A stretch of 64,000 bases of DNA from Fluviispira sanaruensis. Its GTDB lineage: Bacteria > Bdellovibrionota_B > Oligoflexia > Silvanigrellales > Silvanigrellaceae. The notes below the pieces were generated by a model. It saw only the letters and a list, made by a program, of their open reading frames with translations, was not told the origin of the DNA and did not search any database. Below, piece by piece: positions 9,789-18,985 of this stretch; the first letter of the stretch is position 1; each line of letters opens with the position of its first letter. The stretch lies in the NCBI RefSeq assembly GCF_004295685.1, contig NZ_AP019368.1:614001-678000 (forward strand), read 5' to 3'. The translations under genes and the position numbers were made by a program.

Positions 9789-9824
9789 TGCGCAAAATAG
9801 ATAATTATTTTGCGCATTTTTTTT
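9789..9824 (+). terminator. Strong intrinsic terminator between the precursors and lanB
   Basis: TGCGCAAAATA (9789-9799) and TATTTTGCGCA (9806-9816) form a perfect 11-bp stem with a 6-nt loop, followed by eight T. It would end most precursor transcripts, leaving lanB and lanC to low read-through or their own promoter in 9825-9945. High precursor to enzyme ratios are normal in RiPP loci. Confidence 0.88.
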
Positions 9825-9945
9825 GATTTTTATAAATAAATATAGTATTAAAATCTTTACATTAAAAATTTGAACTTCCCTCAAAATAAGATTATTTTTT
9901 AAATGAATTTTATTTGACATTTAAAAGTTTATTTAGGAAAGCAAA

Positions 9946-12900
9946 ATGATTTCATCTGCTCAATTTTTTATGCTGAGGACTCCTATCTTTCCATTGGATT
10001 ATTTCATTGATTATTTAAAGAGTGAAGAAGACATACTCGATTTTTTAAGAAATAAAAGTTATTATAATATTTTTAAAGAAGCATTGTTGTTGTCAAGTCA
10101 GTCATTATATAAAAGCTTAGTTTTATATGAAAATGCAAAAATTCAAGATAAAAGAAAAGTTGAGCAACTGAGATCCGGTATACTTAAGTATTTTTCTCGT
10201 GCAACTTCCCGTGCGACCCCTTTTGGTTACTATGCTGCTGTGCAAATAGGCCACTACTGCGATAAAAACTCAACATCTAATGAACATCAAGGTTCTTTTT
10301 TAAAATCAATTCGTCCTGATATGGAATGGCTACAGACTGTCGTGCGGAGAATTGAAGAAAATATAGAACTCCTGCCGAATATACAGCTAAAAATCAATCC
10401 AGTTATTTATACACATGGAGATAGGGTTTTACTACCTTATTCTTCGGTCGAAATAAAAGGAAATGAACCAGACTCGAAAGGTTTTTTTAATCAAGATGTT
10501 TCCATAAAAAACAATGCTTTGATAGATTATATTAGGAATATATTGAGCGTAGAAATTAAATTGGAAGACTTGCTGATAAAAGTCAGGAATAAATTCCAAT
10601 TAAAAGATGATTTTAAAACCATAAAATTATTGCAAGATCTCATAAATAAAAATTTCATTATTACTGAATTAAAACCAATTTTAGGAAAAATAGATGTTTT
10701 TTCTGATCTTCTTGAGAAATTAAAAGCCTTTCCTTCACAAAGACAGAATGTAGAATATTTAAGAGATTTAAAGCAAAAAATATGTAAATATTCACAAATA
10801 AATATTGGCGAAGGTATAGAAGATTTAGAAAATATAATTGAAGATATGCAAAAATTTTGTCGAGTTAAAAACCCCTTGCAAATTGACATTGCTGTAAACA
10901 ATCTAAATCCTTTTCTCTTAGAAAATGCATATAAAAATAAAATTGAAGATGCAGCAAAACTTATGAGAATGTTATCTCCGCAACAGTTCGGTTTCGAGCA
11001 TATAAGAGATTACCACGAGGAATTCATTAATAAATATGGTTTTGTCAACGAGGTGCCCATTCAAGAATTACTCGATGAAAATTTAGGATTAGGCGCACCT
11101 GCTGATTATAAATTTCCTCAAAGTCAAAGGAAGAAGAATCAAAAAGGCAAAAAGACTAATGAAAAATTAATTCATTTTATTTTAGATTATATCTTGCAAA
11201 ATAATTGTCAAACAATTGAAAGTATTGCTATAACTGATCAAGATCTCAAAAATATGGAATTCGATCAATTTGACTCTGACTCTCTCCTTGATTCTTTTGA
11301 AGTGTATGCGCAAGTATTTAGAAACGATGAAAAATTGAAACAGAAGGTTGCATTATCAGGCTTACAATGGACTCCTGGAGCATGTACATCCTTCGGAAGG
11401 TTCTCCCAAATTTTTTCAAACAATGAAAAAAATGAAATTAAAGATTTTATACATAACATAGAACATAAATCTCCTGAGGTCATTTATTGTGAGCTCATAT
11501 ATTCCCCTCAAACAACCAGAGGAGGAAATGTTGCTCTGACTGAAAGCTTCTGGAGTTTTAGAATTTATCTAGATACCTTTGCAGAGCAAAAGAGTTCTTT
11601 GTTAAGCTTAGAAGATATATTTGTCTGTGCAAACTTGAAGAGGCTTTATTTTAAATCGAAAAAATATCAAAAAGAAGTCGTTTTTTTATCTACTCATATG
11701 CTTAACTTTCAAAATGCACCAAATATAGTGCGATTTATGAGGGAGGTGAGTTCAGAAAAAAATGTCTTATGGAACTTTTTAGCATTAGGAGAGCTTTTAA
11801 AAACCTCTTATTTACCACGATTAGAGTACAATGATGTTATTTTTTCTCCAAGGACTTGGAGATTATCTTTAGATTCTCTAAAGGCGCTAAAGGAAAAATT
11901 TGATATTAAGAACGAAGTATTAGCTGTATTTAAATTATGGAAAGATAAATGGAAAATACCAAGTCTGGTTTATTTTGTAATTGCGGATAACAGAATATTA
12001 CTCGACTTAAATAAAGATTACCATATTCAAGAAATTACAAAGAAAATAATAAATGAAGAAAAAATAATTTTGCAAGAAGTTTTTGGTTTAAATAGAGTGG
12101 AAAAAGAAAATCAGGTCTTTAGTGAAGAAATCGTGTTTCCTCTTTACTCGACACATAAAAGCAGTATTATTAATGAAATAAATAAAGATTTTCAGGCTAA
12201 AAAATATCCCAAAATTTTCTATCCAGGAAGTGAATGGTTTTATGCAAAACTTTATATAACTGGGTTCCGTGAAGAAGAATTTATATCTAACTATATTTTA
12301 AATTTTATCGATGAAATAATAACAGAAATATCAATTGAAACATGGTTTTTTATTCGCTATTTAGATCCTAAAAAGCATATCAGGTTTCGCATATTACTGA
12401 AAAACAAAAATGATTATGCGCTGTTACTAAAGAAATTCAACTTGTATTTTGAATTGTTAAGCAAAACAGGAATTTTAAACTATGTCTGTATCGATTCATA
12501 TGAGCCAGAAATTGAAAGATATGGAGGTGCGGACTTACTGCCCTTGGCTGAGAAAATATTTATGCACGACAGTGAAATTGTCTGTACATTATTAAAAAAT
12601 AAAAAAATATTGGAAGATCGCTTTACTCAACATTTCCTATGTGCCTTTCTCTCATTTGAATTGTTAGATGCATTTTACTTAGATTTTAATGAGAAATTAA
12701 AATTTGCAAATAGGATGGCGAATAAAGATAAATATATCGATGATTTTAGAGAGAAAAGAAAAGACTTAATCCAAGTTTATCTTAATAATAATTTCCATTT
12801 TTTTGCAGATCCAAATTTTAAAATTTTACAAGACTCTATCAAAAAAAGAAGCTTAGCTATTAATAAATATAATGTTATATTAGAAGAAAAATGTTTGGAA

Positions 12901-13062
12901 TTAAATTTTCTAAATGCAAAATATGAAATTTTGGGCAGTCTAATTCATATGCAGTGTAATCGATTATTTGGGACTAAAAGAGATTGCGAAGAACGGGCAA
13001 ATGCATATTTATTACATACGATTAACAGCTTAAAATATAGTATAAATAAAAATAAAAGTTAA
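9946..13062 (+). CDS. lanB: Full-length class I lanthipeptide dehydratase LanB
   Basis: At 1038 residues it has both LanB halves. The N-terminal glutamylation domain begins with F-M-L-R-T-P (R11-T-P) and carries R-A-T-P-F-G-Y-Y (about 89-96), the signature R-x-T-P-F-G-x-F of this domain. The C-terminal elimination (SpaB_C) domain starts near residue 762 (S-E-W-F-Y-A-K-L-Y-I) and contains W-F-F-I-R-Y-x-D-P-x-x-H-I-R-F-R and E-I-E-R-Y-G-G. The family uses glutamyl-tRNA(Glu) to activate Ser/Thr of the precursor and then eliminates glutamate to give Dha/Dhb. The fused form distinguishes it from split thiopeptide LanBs. AGGAAAG precedes the ATG; lanC follows after 18 nt. Base composition is even lower in G+C than the flanking core genes. 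Confidence 0.93.
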   Translation: MISSAQFFMLRTPIFPLDYFIDYLKSEEDILDFLRNKSYYNIFKEALLLSSQSLYKSLVLYENAKIQDKRKVEQLRSGILKYFSRATSRATPFGYYAAVQIGHYCDKNSTSNEHQGSFLKSIRPDMEWLQTVVRRIEENIELLPNIQLKINPVIYTHGDRVLLPYSSVEIKGNEPDSKGFFNQDVSIKNNALIDYIRNILSVEIKLEDLLIKVRNKFQLKDDFKTIKLLQDLINKNFIITELKPILGKIDVFSDLLEKLKAFPSQRQNVEYLRDLKQKICKYSQINIGEGIEDLENIIEDMQKFCRVKNPLQIDIAVNNLNPFLLENAYKNKIEDAAKLMRMLSPQQFGFEHIRDYHEEFINKYGFVNEVPIQELLDENLGLGAPADYKFPQSQRKKNQKGKKTNEKLIHFILDYILQNNCQTIESIAITDQDLKNMEFDQFDSDSLLDSFEVYAQVFRNDEKLKQKVALSGLQWTPGACTSFGRFSQIFSNNEKNEIKDFIHNIEHKSPEVIYCELIYSPQTTRGGNVALTESFWSFRIYLDTFAEQKSSLLSLEDIFVCANLKRLYFKSKKYQKEVVFLSTHMLNFQNAPNIVRFMREVSSEKNVLWNFLALGELLKTSYLPRLEYNDVIFSPRTWRLSLDSLKALKEKFDIKNEVLAVFKLWKDKWKIPSLVYFVIADNRILLDLNKDYHIQEITKKIINEEKIILQEVFGLNRVEKENQVFSEEIVFPLYSTHKSSIINEINKDFQAKKYPKIFYPGSEWFYAKLYITGFREEEFISNYILNFIDEIITEISIETWFFIRYLDPKKHIRFRILLKNKNDYALLLKKFNLYFELLSKTGILNYVCIDSYEPEIERYGGADLLPLAEKIFMHDSEIVCTLLKNKKILEDRFTQHFLCAFLSFELLDAFYLDFNEKLKFANRMANKDKYIDDFREKRKDLIQVYLNNNFHFFADPNFKILQDSIKKRSLAINKYNVILEEKCLELNFLNAKYEILGSLIHMQCNRLFGTKRDCEERANAYLLHTINSLKYSINKNKS

Positions 13063-13080
13063 AATATAGATAGGAATTTT

Positions 13081-14361
13081 ATGCAACATAAAATTATAAA
13101 TGATCTTATGAATCGATTGGATATTTCAAATCGAAATGACAATGCTTTCATCGAATTTTTAAAAGATAAAGTAAGTATGGAGCAGATGACCCTTGCGAAT
13201 GGATATCCAGCTTTGGCTTTGTTTTTTTCTCAGTTAGATCGGATCTCACCAGAGCAGAAATTTAAAAAAAATGTGCATTTTTACTTAGAGAAAACAATTG
13301 CATGTATACAAAATAATAATCTTGTCACGAATTCATCTAGTTTTAGTGGGATCACAGGCCTTGCATTCGTTGTTTGGGTTTCATCCGAAAATGGAAAAAA
13401 ATATCAAAAATTAATAGCAAAAATAGATGAGGTTTTATTTCAATTGTTGGATATAAAACTGTCTAGATTAAAAACTCAAAAATTCTTTGGACCTACTGAT
13501 TTTGATGTGATTCAGGGATTGTCAGGTATTGTTAGATATCTAATCATGCGAAAGGAAGACTATACACACGCAGGCTATTTGAAAATAATAATGGATGTAC
13601 TTATTCGTTTAAGTTCATATATCAATTATAAAAATAATAAAATTCCAGGGTGGATTTTTATTAAAGAGATGATTGGCGCTTATGAATCAATCTATGAAGA
13701 TTCTGATGAATGTTTTAACCTTGGTCTTTCCCATGGTATAAGTGGAGTTTTATCTGCATTAAGTCTTGCAAAATTAAATGGAATCAATGCCGAAGGTGTT
13801 GAGGAATCCATTCTCAATATTAAAAATTGGCTTGTTAAGGCACAGCAAAGAGATATATATGGAATATATTGGCCAAACAGGTTAAGTTTAGAAGAAGAAC
13901 TGACAGGAATTCGCAACGAACAATTTGATAAATATCATCGTCAAGCTTGGTGTTATGGTACTCCCGGTGTTTCACGGGCGCTTTACCTTGCAGGACAAGG
14001 ATTAAAAGATCATAAATTACAAAATTTTGCTTTGAAAAGTTTTTTAGAAATCGAACAAAGACCTGAGGAAACATGGCGCAGCAATTCACCAACGTTTTGT
14101 CATGGCTATGCAGGACTTTTACAGATTGCAAAACGCTTTTATTTTGATACAAAAGAGGCAAAGCTGATACCACTTATTTCTCGATTGGAACAAAGAGTTA
14201 TGAGTTATTATACTCAGGAAGCCCCCTTTCTATTCAAAGAAAATAATGGATTTTTAATAGATATTGGCATTATTGAAGGTACAGTCGGGACCGTTTTAAG
14301 TCTTCTCCATACAGATCACTTCGCAGATTGTATTTGGGATTATCCTTTTTTAATTTCTTAG
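13081..14361 (+). CDS. lanC: Lanthipeptide cyclase LanC
   Basis: A 426-residue alpha/alpha-barrel cyclase. The three Zn ligands are present: C291 in W-C-Y-G-T-P-G and C340-H341 in F-C-H-G-Y-A-G, at positions close to NisC C284, C330 and H331. An earlier L-S-H-G-I-S-G-V repeat motif is also typical. It would add Cys thiols to Dha/Dhb made by the upstream LanB, forming lanthionine rings. It lies 18 nt after lanB, so the two are surely co-transcribed. It is convergent with the binding-protein gene downstream. No lanT, lanP, lanI or lanFEG follows; the locus ends here on this strand. Confidence 0.93.
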   Translation: MQHKIINDLMNRLDISNRNDNAFIEFLKDKVSMEQMTLANGYPALALFFSQLDRISPEQKFKKNVHFYLEKTIACIQNNNLVTNSSSFSGITGLAFVVWVSSENGKKYQKLIAKIDEVLFQLLDIKLSRLKTQKFFGPTDFDVIQGLSGIVRYLIMRKEDYTHAGYLKIIMDVLIRLSSYINYKNNKIPGWIFIKEMIGAYESIYEDSDECFNLGLSHGISGVLSALSLAKLNGINAEGVEESILNIKNWLVKAQQRDIYGIYWPNRLSLEEELTGIRNEQFDKYHRQAWCYGTPGVSRALYLAGQGLKDHKLQNFALKSFLEIEQRPEETWRSNSPTFCHGYAGLLQIAKRFYFDTKEAKLIPLISRLEQRVMSYYTQEAPFLFKENNGFLIDIGIIEGTVGTVLSLLHTDHFADCIWDYPFLIS

Positions 14362-14454
14362 AGAAGAATTTTTTTGCAGGAATAGTTAGATTTTACTTTA
14401 GAATAAATAGAATTTATTAAAGTATAAGTTGATTTAAATATAAAATACTTTGTC

Positions 14455-16062
14455 CTAAAATAATTTAAAGTCGAGGAGTTTGATTTTCCATAAATCAAGT
14501 CGAACGCCACTGTACTCAGATTCCAGAAATTCAATTCTATCTTTTCTATAGGCAAATCTTTTCTTTACATTAAAAATAACAACCATATAATTTTTCTTTT
14601 TAAAGTATTCACTCAAATTACGCGTGTGTTCAGGGTTTGATAAAAAATTATTCACCGACAGTTCGTATAATTGCAAAAACTCTTTGTCATTTTCAGGATA
14701 AATATTGTTAAAGAACGATCCTGCTTTAAAATATGCAAAGTTGGCGTTCGGATCATCTGTTTGGGTATCAAAACCTGTAAACCAAAGCACATTTTCATCG
14801 TCTTTTTTAAACTTTGTATAATTGGGATCAGTATTGTGAAATTGTAAATTGATGCCTATTTCAGCAAGTTGGCGTTTAATTTCTTTGATGTAATTTACAC
14901 TGTTTAAATCTTTTTTAATTGTCCAAAATGAATGTACATTTAACTCTTTTCCTTGCCAAAGCTCTGCAGGCACTTTGTTTAAATATTCTTTGGCTAATTC
15001 AAAGTTTCGTGCTGTTAAGTTTTCTCTCGATCTGTATCTTTCTTGCCACGAGTATCTGGCAAGCATTTGGTCTTCAGCCACGAGATCATTGTCAGGGGAG
15101 GTATTTACAATTTTTTCTCTATCTAAAGCGAGCGAAATGGCAGCCCGAAAATTTTCGTTGCTCCCAAGTTTTGATTTAAAATTGAAGAGCAGTCCTCCAT
15201 TCACATAAATATTGGGGAATAAAACTTTGCCATCATATTGTGATTCAGACATATGGGAAAGAAAACGGAGATCTCCTATATCCTTATTCTCAAATATAAT
15301 TCGGATGTACTTTGGGATATCTTCATTAGATGTTTTTTCTAAGACAAATTGATATTTTTCTAAATCGGATTTTACAATTTTATAGCGGCCAAAACCTATC
15401 GGTATCCCTTTCCAGTCGACATAATTCTCTGTGAGTTCTTCGATTGGTACAATTGGCATATATGCACTTGAAAGCTTTTGTAATAGAAAGTTATTATCCC
15501 TTTTTAAATGTAAAATGATTTGGTAATCATTTACGACTTCAAATCCGGATAAAACACCCCTTGGGTAATTTAAATTATGAATTGACACATATTTTGCAGG
15601 TTTTAGAGAATCTATTCCTATAATGTCATCAAGGTTTGAAAATGCGAAATTCTCCTCAGGATTTTGCATAATAAGCCTTATAAATGAAAACTCTACATCG
15701 AAAGCCGTGACAGTTCTGCCATTATGAAACTTCACATTTTCTTTAAGATTGATGATACATTTTTTATTTTTACAAGAATAATTATCTATAAGAATAAAAC
15801 GATCTGTTTTAGAGCTAATTTCTTCTAAGTCAATTAAATTTCCAAAGACTGCAGAGCCAAAAGTTTCTACTACGTTTGTCGCAGTATCTACATAACTCCA
15901 TGGGATATAGGGTGTTTCTCCTAAATTTATTGTCAGCGTTTTTTTATTATTGTAAAGATCGGAATCGCTATACATGTATTCTTCCTTCTGAGCTTTTAAA
16001 GCTAATAAAAATATTGCTAATAAAACTATTGATGATATTGATAAAATGTATTTTAATTTCAT
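14455..16062 (-). CDS. Membrane-anchored family 5 (peptide-type) substrate-binding protein
   Basis: A 535-residue extracytoplasmic solute-binding protein of the oligopeptide/nickel type: V-K-F-H-N-G-R-T-V-T-A-x-D-V-E-F-S, A-I-S-L-A-L-D-R-E-K-I and a C-terminal F-T-G-F-D segment are characteristic. The N-terminus (M-K-L-K-Y-I-L-S-I-S...) is a single hydrophobic helix without a lipobox or clear cleavage site, so it is probably anchored in the inner membrane. The frame extends to 16122, but the start at 16062 is preferred: it has AAGAAG upstream, aligns with the start of the paralogue at 23651, and the extra codons fall partly inside an IS3 remnant. No permease or ATPase gene is near. It is a close paralogue of the interrupted gene at 20629-23651. 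Confidence 0.85.
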   Translation of the reverse strand: MKLKYILSISSIVLLAIFLLALKAQKEEYMYSDSDLYNNKKTLTINLGETPYIPWSYVDTATNVVETFGSAVFGNLIDLEEISSKTDRFILIDNYSCKNKKCIINLKENVKFHNGRTVTAFDVEFSFIRLIMQNPEENFAFSNLDDIIGIDSLKPAKYVSIHNLNYPRGVLSGFEVVNDYQIILHLKRDNNFLLQKLSSAYMPIVPIEELTENYVDWKGIPIGFGRYKIVKSDLEKYQFVLEKTSNEDIPKYIRIIFENKDIGDLRFLSHMSESQYDGKVLFPNIYVNGGLLFNFKSKLGSNENFRAAISLALDREKIVNTSPDNDLVAEDQMLARYSWQERYRSRENLTARNFELAKEYLNKVPAELWQGKELNVHSFWTIKKDLNSVNYIKEIKRQLAEIGINLQFHNTDPNYTKFKKDDENVLWFTGFDTQTDDPNANFAYFKAGSFFNNIYPENDKEFLQLYELSVNNFLSNPEHTRNLSEYFKKKNYMVVIFNVKKRFAYRKDRIEFLESEYSGVRLDLWKIKLLDFKLF

Positions 16063-16099
16063 ATAATACTTCTTTGTGTAATCCCCGAAAAGTGGACGG

Positions 16100-16680
16100 C
16101 TAAATTTCATAACTTTCTTCATATTCTAAAGGCGCAAAATAATCAAGAGTGGAGAGCGCACGAATTCGATTATAAAACACCTCATTATATTCTATAATCG
16201 AAGATTTTGCTTCTTTTCTGGTAATAAAATTGCAGCGATGCACTAATTCTTTTTTCAAATGAGATCTTTTTTTATATGCCATGTTCAATGAATTCAAAAC
16301 AATTTATTTTTTAAATTATCATGCATACTCCAACCAATTATTGCTCTTGAAAAAGTATCCAATATTATACACAAATAAACCCAGCCATCTTTCGTTGAAA
16401 TATAAGTTAAATCGCTAGTCCAAAGTTGATTTGGCTTGTAGGAGGTAAAGTCTCCTAAAATTAAATTCGGAAAATGTATTGCTTGTCTATCAACCTTTGT
16501 CGTTGTTGTTTTAAATTTGGGTTTGCCTGCACTATTAATATTTAGTTTTTTCATAATTTTAGATACACGCTTTTTGCCAAATTTAATAAATGATTTTTTA
16601 ACAGTAGATAAAATACGCCGCCTTCCATATGTACACCTAGAAGAAGTATGTATTTTTTATTTCTTATTCTAGGCTATAAT
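16100..16680 (-). pseudogene. IS3-family transposase OrfB, frameshifted and internally deleted
   Basis: Two fragments of a DDE (rve) transposase. The first (16294-16554) has D-R-Q-A-I-H-F-P-N-L-I-L-G-D-F and W-T-S-D-L-T-Y-I, with the first catalytic Asp, then I-L-D-T-F-S-R-A-I-I-G-W. A frameshift near 16294 leads to the second fragment (16100-16297), which runs from N-S-L-N-M-A-Y-K-K-R directly into K-K-E-L-V-H-R-C-N-F and F-Y-N-R-I-R-x-x-S-T-L. The usual H-S-D-R-G-x-Q-Y segment with the second catalytic Asp is missing between them. It cannot be active. Upstream of 16554 the frame is broken as well. Confidence 0.85.
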
Positions 16681-16858
16681 CAAAGTGATGATTTTTATCT
16701 TAACACTCAAGCCATTTATAAAATCCACTCTTAGAAACACACATTACTTTAAAGAGTAAAAAAAACAGGATAATTTTACTTCTCCAGCAATATAAAATCG
16801 AATTTTAAAAGAGTCGCTTTGCGAAGAAGGTTACCTCCTTTTTTAAAAGTTCATTTTC

Positions 16859-17071
16859 TCACAGTAGTTTTCTCAATTCGTCAGGATTTTTCTTTAAATT
16901 TGAGTTATCCTTTTCACTATTAGATCGTTTCCAGATATTCAAAGTGGGGTAGGAACCCCAAAACTCCCTAGCAATCTGAGGCATGCTTTTAGGAATATTT
17001 TCTATGACTTCAAGGACTTGATTTTTAAACTTAAGAAAATATTGACTTTTAACAGATTTCTTCTTTACCAT
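16859..17071 (-). CDS. IS3-family OrfA-like protein
   Basis: A 70-residue basic protein beginning M-V-K-K-K-S-V-K-S-Q-Y, with a helix-turn-helix-like part (V-I-E-N-I-P-K-S-M-P-Q-I-A-R-E-F-W-G) like the transposase-8 type OrfA of IS3 elements, which binds the IS ends. It ends early (L-R-K-L-L) compared with the usual 90-100 residues and no normal OrfA/OrfB frameshift region follows. It is part of a dead element. Confidence 0.6.
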   Translation of the reverse strand: MVKKKSVKSQYFLKFKNQVLEVIENIPKSMPQIAREFWGSYPTLNIWKRSNSEKDNSNLKKNPDELRKLL

Positions 17072-17290
17072 TGGACAACCCTTTTACATGAGAACCTAAG
17101 TTCATAGCATATTGTCCACTAAAAGGAATCACTTTATCTTTTTTAGAGAAAAATAGTGACTAAAAAATAATTTAATCATAGAAAATTTTAATTGTAAATT
17201 AATTTTGATTAAATTAAATTGGTAATCTTATTAAAATTATATTCTTATGAAATAAATCATTATATCTACTTTAGACGCTGTACAGTATGA

Positions 17291-18034
17291 TTAAGCTACC
17301 AAGTAATCATTATGAATATTGAATTTTTTAATAAATATTAAGCAATGTGCCATCCATATAAAATTCTCAAATAGTTTAGGGTCTCGCTCATACCGAACAT
17401 TAACCTTTCGATAATTTTTTAAATGTGCATTTGTTCTTTCAACAGTGTATCTCTTTTTAAGCCTTCGCGCCTCCCGTCCATCTTGGGTATGGTTTTTACG
17501 ATTTAGTTTATGATATGCAACAAGACTTATTCCTAACTTCTTGCACTCAAGATCCAGTTTGTCAGAATCGTATGCTCTATCTCCAAGTATATATCTAGGT
17601 TTGGTTAGCGATATAGAATTTTTTATAGTTTTCATCAGTAGGCGTGACTCATGAGGATTAGCAGAATCAACATGCAGAGAAACTAAGAGCCCCTCCTTAT
17701 CTACCATTTGCATGACTTTTGTTCCTTTTCCAATCTGAGTTTTTCCGATCATTGCTCCACCCTTAACTGCTTTTACAAAAGTTCCATCTACTGAAACTGT
17801 GTTTAAATTTGCTCTAAAATATTTTTTATAGGTTGCAAAAAACTGCGTGTAAGTTTCTTTCCATGCATCCAACTTTGAGAGCTTTTTAAACCAACAGTAG
17901 CAAGTGCTTTTCGGCGGATATTCCCTGCTTAAATTCCTCCATTGAATGCCTGTAATTAATACATAAAATATTCCGGAAAAGATTTCTGCTGGATCATGTA
18001 TCCTTGATCTGATTTCGGGTAAAAATTGAATCAT
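17291..18034 (-). CDS. IS5-family transposase
   Basis: A 247-residue DDE transposase of the IS5 family, IS427/ISL2-like. The catalytic residues are visible: Asp in V-S-V-D-G-T-F, Asp in L-G-D-R-A-Y-D-S-D, and Glu in R-Y-T-V-E-R-T-N-A-H-L-K. The N-terminal F-S-G-I-F-Y-V-L-I-T-G-I-Q-W-R is the usual DUF4096-like part. In-frame coding potential (K-E-I-L-S-A-S-Q-V) continues upstream of the ATG without another ATG, so a non-ATG start or an N-terminal truncation is possible. I could not find matching terminal inverted repeats, so the borders of the element are not given. It lies next to the IS3 remnant. Confidence 0.9.
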   Translation of the reverse strand: MIQFLPEIRSRIHDPAEIFSGIFYVLITGIQWRNLSREYPPKSTCYCWFKKLSKLDAWKETYTQFFATYKKYFRANLNTVSVDGTFVKAVKGGAMIGKTQIGKGTKVMQMVDKEGLLVSLHVDSANPHESRLLMKTIKNSISLTKPRYILGDRAYDSDKLDLECKKLGISLVAYHKLNRKNHTQDGREARRLKKRYTVERTNAHLKNYRKVNVRYERDPKLFENFIWMAHCLIFIKKFNIHNDYLVA

Positions 18035-18427
18035 GACTTGCGAAGCGCTTAAAATTTCTTTATATTCTATGACGGTACCTTTTTTTGTTTTTTTAGTCGA
18101 AAACTAAGGTAACATCATTTTAAAAATAATCAATCTTCCCTAAAAAATCATGTCGAAAAATTTTTAATTATAATAAAAAATTTTTAGTATAATCGTAATA
18201 ATTAATTTCTCTTTTTTTAATTAAGAATTATAAAACAAAATATAACTTTATATGCTCAAAAAATACATATCAGTCCCTTATTAAAAATGCTAAAATTTTT
18301 TGCTTTAATCTTGTATTTTATTGAAATATTATATTTAATCCTATTTTTAGAATTTACAAATATTAGTTCTGAAAGTATAATATTTTGGGAGGCACACTCA
18401 TTTATTTAATAAATAAAGGTATTTTCT
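18035..18427. other. A+T-rich intergenic region
   Basis: It contains the right part of the IS5 element (end not determined) and the upstream region of the gene at 18428. No gene or clear hairpin was found; homopolymer A and T tracts dominate. Confidence 0.4.
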
Positions 18428-18985
18428 ATGGATAAAAAGAAATTAGAAGATAATATGCGGCACGAATTAAATAAAATTTTATTACTTTGTGAAACCGAAT
18501 TAAAAAATGAAGACTATATTGTAAAAGAAAGATTTTCGAGAAGTGATAATGAAGTATTGAAATATTATTTTTATTTTTCGTTAATCACAAGAGAGTTGAT
18601 GGCTAAAAATATTGGAGTCTCTTGTGAGAGGCAATTAAGAAGATATTTTGAGGCACCTTTATCTGTGCTAAACAATTTTGATCTATGTAACAAAATAGCA
18701 AGTTATTTGAAAATAAGCTATATTGATTTTATATCGAGGATTGTAGATGATAAGAAATCTGAATTGAATTATCAGTCCTCATTGCTTGAGGCTATTAAGC
18801 AATATGATGAGAAGTTTTCAATAGCAGCAAGAAGAAAATTAACTAAACTTATCCTAGTAATTTTAGAGAATAAAATCGATATAGATTGCTTTTATGAAAG
18901 CTCGATATTTATGATTTCAAAAAAACAATATAAAATAGAATCAATTAATAGGCTAAAAATGTTCATTGGCAAATATGTCAGCTAA
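18428..18985 (+). CDS. Hypothetical protein, possible HTH-type regulator
   Basis: A 185-residue cytoplasmic protein, not recognised as a family. The region I-T-R-E-L-M-A-K-N-I-G-V-S-C-E-R-Q-L-R-R-Y-F followed by N-K-I-A-S-Y-L-K-I-S-Y-I-D-F has the spacing of an XRE/Cro-like helix-turn-helix, though this is a visual match only. AAAGG precedes the ATG. Its last 33 bases overlap the end of the hybrid kinase gene on the opposite strand. Position beside the kinase and between insertion sequences suggests it belongs to the accessory island. A regulator of the sensing module is possible but unproven. Confidence 0.5.
   Translation: MDKKKLEDNMRHELNKILLLCETELKNEDYIVKERFSRSDNEVLKYYFYFSLITRELMAKNIGVSCERQLRRYFEAPLSVLNNFDLCNKIASYLKISYIDFISRIVDDKKSELNYQSSLLEAIKQYDEKFSIAARRKLTKLILVILENKIDIDCFYESSIFMISKKQYKIESINRLKMFIGKYVS

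Larger units (their letters stand above)
16091..17120 (-). mobile_element. Degenerate IS3-family insertion sequence
   Basis: The ends AGTGGAC (16091-16097) and GTCCACT (17114-17120) are inverted repeats, and both flanks carry AAA, compatible with a 3-bp target duplication but low in information. Between them, on the minus strand, lie an orfA-like frame and pieces of an orfB with frameshifts and an internal deletion. The total of 1030 bp is shorter than a normal IS3 element (about 1.2-1.5 kb). The left end stops 29 bp before the start codon of the binding-protein gene at 16062. Confidence 0.82.

Noticed and set aside
16062-16122. Longer N-terminus for the binding protein starting at 16122
   Set aside because: The added codons fall partly in the IS3 end and the paralogue starts at the position equivalent to 16062, which has a ribosome-binding site.
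17121-18130. Terminal inverted repeats of the IS5-family element
   Set aside because: Reading both flanks showed no convincing pair, so the element's borders were not claimed.
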